DNA of 64,000 nucleotides from Mucilaginibacter sp. GTDB taxonomy: Bacteria > Bacteroidota > Bacteroidia > Sphingobacteriales > Sphingobacteriaceae. This document shows positions 60,741-64,000 of this stretch, piece by piece. Position numbers and translations under genes: made by a program. The notes under the pieces were generated by a model. The model was given only the letters and a program-made list of their open reading frames with translations, ran no database searches and was not told where the DNA came from. The stretch lies in NCBI GenBank assembly GCA_031292485.1, contig JARLHA010000043.1, positions 1 to 64,000 on the forward strand. Reading direction: 5' to 3'. Position 1 is the stretch's first letter; each line of letters starts with the position of its first letter.

Positions 60741-61658
60741 CTATCCAAAATGCGCCCTCATCACCCTCGCATAATCCGCTATGGCAACATCAGGTTCCCC
60801 AATTTCGGGATGCCATAGTTTTTCCCATTCAAAACTGTAATAACCTTTGTAACCACCGTTGCGCAGGGCGTCAATCGCTTCAAAAATAGGCACATCGCCC
60901 TGCCCTAACAGCACATAATGCACATCGTTGCCGGTAATTTTTCCATCCTTAATGTGCGTATGTCTGATATAGGGGTGTAAAACTTTATAGGCTTCGGCAG
61001 GCGGTTCTTTGGTGATGGCCCACATATTGCAAACATCCCAGATCATACCTGCATGGGGGTGTTCGGCGGCTTTCATTACGGTTTCAAGGTCGGCAATTTT
61101 GACCAGGTCGCCGTGCGATTCAACCAGTACGCTTACCTTGCTCCCTTTGGCATGGCCGGCCAATTCCAGCAGGCCTTTTACCATCAGGTCCATGGCAGCG
61201 GCTTTATCGCCGTCTTTCGGGAAGGTATTTGGGAAGACGCGTACAAAAGGGCATTCCAGTTGCTGCGCCAGGTCGATAAAGCGCCGGCCTTCATCCAAAT
61301 TCTTCAGCCTTTCAGCAGGATCGGCAATATGCATCATGGCGGATGAACCCAGGTCGGCAAAGCGCAGGCCCTTATCCTTCATTTGCTGCAAAGTTTGCTG
61401 GCGGCTTTTATCGGTGCTCAATTCCTTTACTTTGGTAAGGTCCATTTCGCGTTGGATGCCGCGCAGTTCAATACCATCATAACCATGTTGTGCAGCAAAA
61501 TCCATGATCTGGTTAAACGACCAATCGGGACAGCCCAGGGTTGAAAAAGATAACAATGGTTTATCCTTTAGCAGCTTAAAAGAGGATGCCATTACCGCCC
61601 CTGCCGCCAGCAGCGACGAGTTTTGCAGAAACTTCCTGCGTGAATATAAATTCATCAT
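60741..61658 (-). CDS. Exported sugar phosphate isomerase/epimerase (TIM barrel)
   Basis: 305 residues. The N-terminal MMNLYSRRKFLQNSSLLAAG is a twin-arginine signal (RRKFLQ). The TIM barrel follows with HGYDGIELRGIQRE, RVFPNTFP, VLVESHGDLVK, MIWDVCNMW and HTHIKDGKITGNDVHYVLLG; Glu, Asp and His residues should bind a metal. The AP-endonuclease 2-like fold acts on sugars; the substrate is unknown. Export in folded form is inferred from the signal. Confidence 0.85.
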   Translation of the reverse strand: MMNLYSRRKFLQNSSLLAAGAVMASSFKLLKDKPLLSFSTLGCPDWSFNQIMDFAAQHGYDGIELRGIQREMDLTKVKELSTDKSRQQTLQQMKDKGLRFADLGSSAMMHIADPAERLKNLDEGRRFIDLAQQLECPFVRVFPNTFPKDGDKAAAMDLMVKGLLELAGHAKGSKVSVLVESHGDLVKIADLETVMKAAEHPHAGMIWDVCNMWAITKEPPAEAYKVLHPYIRHTHIKDGKITGNDVHYVLLGQGDVPIFEAIDALRNGGYKGYYSFEWEKLWHPEIGEPDVAIADYARVMRAHFG

Positions 61659-61773
61659 AAAATATCATTTACAAATTACCAACAGAAATAGGGATAATCA
61701 GTTGAAAATATGGTCGCCATGACAACTTCTTTTCCGAGAGTTACCTTGCACTTACAAGTTTTTATGCGCCGTA

Positions 61774-61928
61774 GGTGCTACCTCTTTGTAGAAATATCAA
61801 ATAATAAACGTCACAGCTCCGTTAGGTGCTGCCCACCGAAAGCAAGGCAAACCAGGCATCGCTGAATAAGGGTAGCCGCCATGCGGCACAAAATTACCCC
61901 GTTTTGTTTTCTACAAAGCGGTAGCCCC
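61774..61928. repeat. Inverted repeat with TTTGTAGAAA ends, non-coding
   Basis: The 21-bp arms at 61774-61794 and 61908-61928 match inversely at 19 positions (GGTGCTACCTCTTTGTAGAA with one more base). The inside contains another GTTAGGTGCTGCC word. No gene is seen in the 61659-62006 spacer, so this element accounts for most of it. Confidence 0.7.
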
Positions 61929-62006
61929 AATGGGGCATATTGTCATAATGGTTCCTTTTAAAGATATGGGTACTCGGTCGCCTTGAAAAAAATCGCGCTG
62001 CCGTAA

Positions 62007-63329
62007 CTACTTCTCCTTCAACGAATCCGCTTTCAGATAATTCATATAAGTGGCGTGATTGATGAAAATAGCGCTATCCGCCTTCGTCGCCACATCATAA
62101 AAATCAGCATAACGTTTAATCATTTGCCCGGTTTTGTCCGCTTTGATATGATCGATCAGTTTTGAAAAATCTCCGGCGCTAAGGCCTTTCATTTCAAGAG
62201 ACTTCGCAGAATTTAGCGTATCCGTCCAGGCGAGTTGCGTGGTTTCCTTATCCTTCTGGATCGTCGCCAGGTTAAGGTACCAGTTGGTTTCGTTAACGAT
62301 ATTCCCGGTAGCTGTGTTAAATTCCGCAACTTCAAATGAGGGGTTATTGCCATGATTGGAGCAGATAGACGGCACGATCCGCATCAACGCAACCGGTTTT
62401 GGCGAACGTGAATGATCATACACCACCTTAAAATCGTTCAGGTGGATATGGCTGCCGATGATCAGCTTTACCGAAGCCGCGTGTTTAACGATGGTATGCA
62501 CAAAAGCGTCAGCATAAGCCGTATTCCAAAAATTCTTCAGGTTAAAGGCATTTAAACCCGGCGGGATGTGCAGCAGTATCCAGATGTTTTTGCCGTTGGC
62601 ATTAGCCAGGTTATTGTCCATCCACCTGAGCATCGCATCGGCCTGCGGCTGGTAATTGCTGCCCGAATTTAGCGGGGCGCTGTTCATCACCACCATGCGT
62701 AAATTGCCGGTTTCGGCGGTATAATAACCCTTCGCCCTTAATGAGTCTGCTGATGGCCCTGGCAAATTTGGCTTCCAGGCGGTGGCGAAATCGTTTAAAA
62801 ATTTCGGGTCCTGCAGGGCATAATCCTTTCCGTAAGTATCATTATTGCCCATTGCCGGGATGATGAGCGCATTTGGAAAATACTCTTTAAACAAACCGGC
62901 AATAAACAGGATACATTTCTTTTTTAAAACCGAATCAGCCGGTGTGGCCCCGTGCCATATAAAGTCACCGGCGATCAGGATAAAAGCCGGATCAGGCAGC
63001 CGTTTCTTCATATTGACTAACGCCGACTGCAGCACTCCGTAATTGGCATCTTTAAACATCAGGTTGGTATTGATAGCCGTCTGCGGCGCAAAGCCTTCAA
63101 AATACTGTTTCCACTCGGCATACGACGAACTGATTAGCTTTTTTGCTAAAACGCTATCGCCTGTCGTAGTGCCATAAAAAGGGTTAAAGTGAATATCGGA
63201 TACGATCAAACATTTTTGAGTAAGCGGGGCTTTAATGGCCGCTTTGGGAAAACGCGTAAAACGGAGGGTCAATGAAGCGAGCAATAAACAAAGAGCTACG
63301 ACCGAAAGATGCTTTTTCAGATAATTCAT
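62007..63329 (-). CDS. Exported metallophosphoesterase (acid sphingomyelinase-like)
   Basis: 440 residues from the ATG at 63329 (MNYLKKHLSVVALCLLLASL), which gives a proper signal peptide. The open frame starts 54 codons earlier but that part is written by repeat sequence (LTQPYPKEREL). Metal ligands: SDIHFNPFYG, AGDFIWHG, AMGNNDTYG, and GSHIHLNDFK. The DxH...GD..GNNDxYG order fits the calcineurin-like, sphingomyelinase-type phosphodiesterases. Substrate unknown; periplasmic or secreted. Confidence 0.85.
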   Translation of the reverse strand: MNYLKKHLSVVALCLLLASLTLRFTRFPKAAIKAPLTQKCLIVSDIHFNPFYGTTTGDSVLAKKLISSSYAEWKQYFEGFAPQTAINTNLMFKDANYGVLQSALVNMKKRLPDPAFILIAGDFIWHGATPADSVLKKKCILFIAGLFKEYFPNALIIPAMGNNDTYGKDYALQDPKFLNDFATAWKPNLPGPSADSLRAKGYYTAETGNLRMVVMNSAPLNSGSNYQPQADAMLRWMDNNLANANGKNIWILLHIPPGLNAFNLKNFWNTAYADAFVHTIVKHAASVKLIIGSHIHLNDFKVVYDHSRSPKPVALMRIVPSICSNHGNNPSFEVAEFNTATGNIVNETNWYLNLATIQKDKETTQLAWTDTLNSAKSLEMKGLSAGDFSKLIDHIKADKTGQMIKRYADFYDVATKADSAIFINHATYMNYLKADSLKEK

Positions 63330-63426
63330 ACGATTTGTGTTGAACCGGTGGTTAAGGCAATAAATTTGAGGATTATATTCAATAAAAACCGGAGAAATTA
63401 CGAAATATAACTTTTCTAATCTCTTT

Positions 63427-63460
63427 AGCTCCCTCTCCTTTGGATAGGGTTGGGTGAGGC
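63427..63460. repeat. CTCCCTCTCCTTTGGATAGG repeat upstream of phosphoesterase gene
   Basis: A single copy of the Bacteroidota CTCCCTCTCC...GGGTTGGGTGAGG word also seen in related form at 13579-13609 and 29288-29388. Confidence 0.6.
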
Positions 63461-63513
63461 GAAGGCGGCGGACGTTACCGCCAACACACAATGTTTAGTC
63501 TGCTTCCCCCTTA

Positions 63514-63921
63514 TCATTTGGCGCTTAACTCATTCGCCACCACCGTAATATCTATCCTATCAACAAAAACAAGCCCGTTTTCTTTGGCGAACGCAGCCGT
63601 TTTTGCCGCGGTAACAGGGGGATGAAGCCACAAAACTTTTGCTTTTAGCGGCAAAACGTGCCGGGCTATAATACCGGCATGTTCCTCTTCCGGCCTGAAT
63701 ACATTCACAATATCAACCTGGCCCGGCCCGTCAGGAACTTTTGTAAAGACAAGACCCCCGCCGTCAGCCCTAAATCCAATGGAAGTATAATTATCCGGCG
63801 AATACCCAAACACCATAAATCCCGCGCTCACCAATAAACGCGGAACATCCGCGTCGGGCCAATCAACCAACAGGATAGTTTGGGCATTTTTAAGGATAAG
63901 TTGTGGGTTATTGTCCCTCAT
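63514..63921 (-). CDS. CoA-binding domain protein
   Basis: 135 residues with a single Rossmann fold: ILLVDWPDADVPRLLVSAGF as the first turn, PGQVDIVNVFRPEEEHAGII, AKVLWLHPPVTAAKTAAFAK and a final GLVFVDRIDITV. The order matches CoA_binding_2 proteins of the YccU type, which bind CoA or a nucleotide; the usual Gly-rich loop is weak here. Role unknown. The last 79 bases of the window beyond it show nothing. Confidence 0.75.
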   Translation of the reverse strand: MRDNNPQLILKNAQTILLVDWPDADVPRLLVSAGFMVFGYSPDNYTSIGFRADGGGLVFTKVPDGPGQVDIVNVFRPEEEHAGIIARHVLPLKAKVLWLHPPVTAAKTAAFAKENGLVFVDRIDITVVANELSAK

Positions 63922-64000
63922 ATTCGCTCCTTCATTTAGCTGGCATAAAGGATAATTTTAATCAATAATAAGAATTTTTAAACCAAAATAAAATTTATGC

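Noticed and set aside
63330..63491. N-terminal extension of the metallophosphoesterase
   Set aside because: The extra 54 codons are written partly by a genomic repeat and would hide the signal peptide that starts at 63329.

Overview
The window looks like chromosomal DNA of a Bacteroidota bacterium of the Sphingobacteriaceae, most like Mucilaginibacter or Pedobacter. The grounds are the gene set (archaeal-type proS, DUF4905, TIGR02757, DUF3857 transglutaminase-fold pairs, a gyrA-TPR-TPR run, succinyl-type argF'), promoter -7 boxes of the TAnnTTTG type, few purine-rich ribosome sites, and intergenic spacers filled with family-specific inverted repeats. No tRNA, rRNA or CRISPR array was seen.

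Layout. 1-8.7 kb: the start of an IS1182-like transposase at the edge, then two tandem genes of about 1,215 codons, each joining a membrane-bound AraC-type regulator to a MacB/FtsX-type ABC permease, preceded by a frameshifted ECF sigma factor. 9.1-19.9 kb: mnmE, a nucleoid-associated protein, a ParE-type toxin-antitoxin pair, TIGR02757, a cystathionine gamma-synthase-type enzyme, proS, and a DUF4905-LysM-udk run. 20-34.2 kb: scoAB, then arginine and proline metabolism: ctlX, arginine decarboxylase, argB-proC, and the operon GNAT-argG-argC-argD-argF', split from argB by ndh, paiB and an unknown gene. 34.3-46 kb: ypdA, gpmA, satP, an OmpA-type porin, gyrA with two TPR genes, hemF. 46.5-64 kb: a DnaQ-type exonuclease, two DUF3857 proteins, an NlpC/P60 lipoprotein, mutS, pflAB, a pterin dehydratase, a Vgb-like propeller, a sugar-phosphate isomerase, a metallophosphoesterase and a CoA-binding protein.

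The strongest unusual signals are these. (1) The tandem AraC-permease fusions share their regulator half, upstream block and terminator but have different permease halves, which suggests a transporter-coupled transcription switch built as an exchangeable cassette. (2) Two four-helix-bundle (23S intervening-sequence protein) genes each sit inside a pair of inverted word-repeat arms that fill the whole space between their neighbours, one of them inside the arginine operon. (3) Many gene junctions carry inverted-repeat elements of different word families whose arms contain the stop codons of the adjacent genes, and related words also lie inside mnmE and the TIGR02757 gene. (4) Two copies of a MITE of about 247 bp with 27-bp terminal inverted repeats lie 12 kb apart in opposite orientation. 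(5) The arginine operon has a long leader with a short ORF carrying three consecutive Arg codons in a hairpin.

The arginine genes form a coherent pathway: glutamate acylation (GNAT candidate), ArgB, ArgC, ArgD, ArgF' and ArgG. CtlX and arginine decarboxylase next door handle citrulline breakdown and polyamine supply, and ProC links to proline. Functions are inferred from family resemblance by eye; no database search was run.
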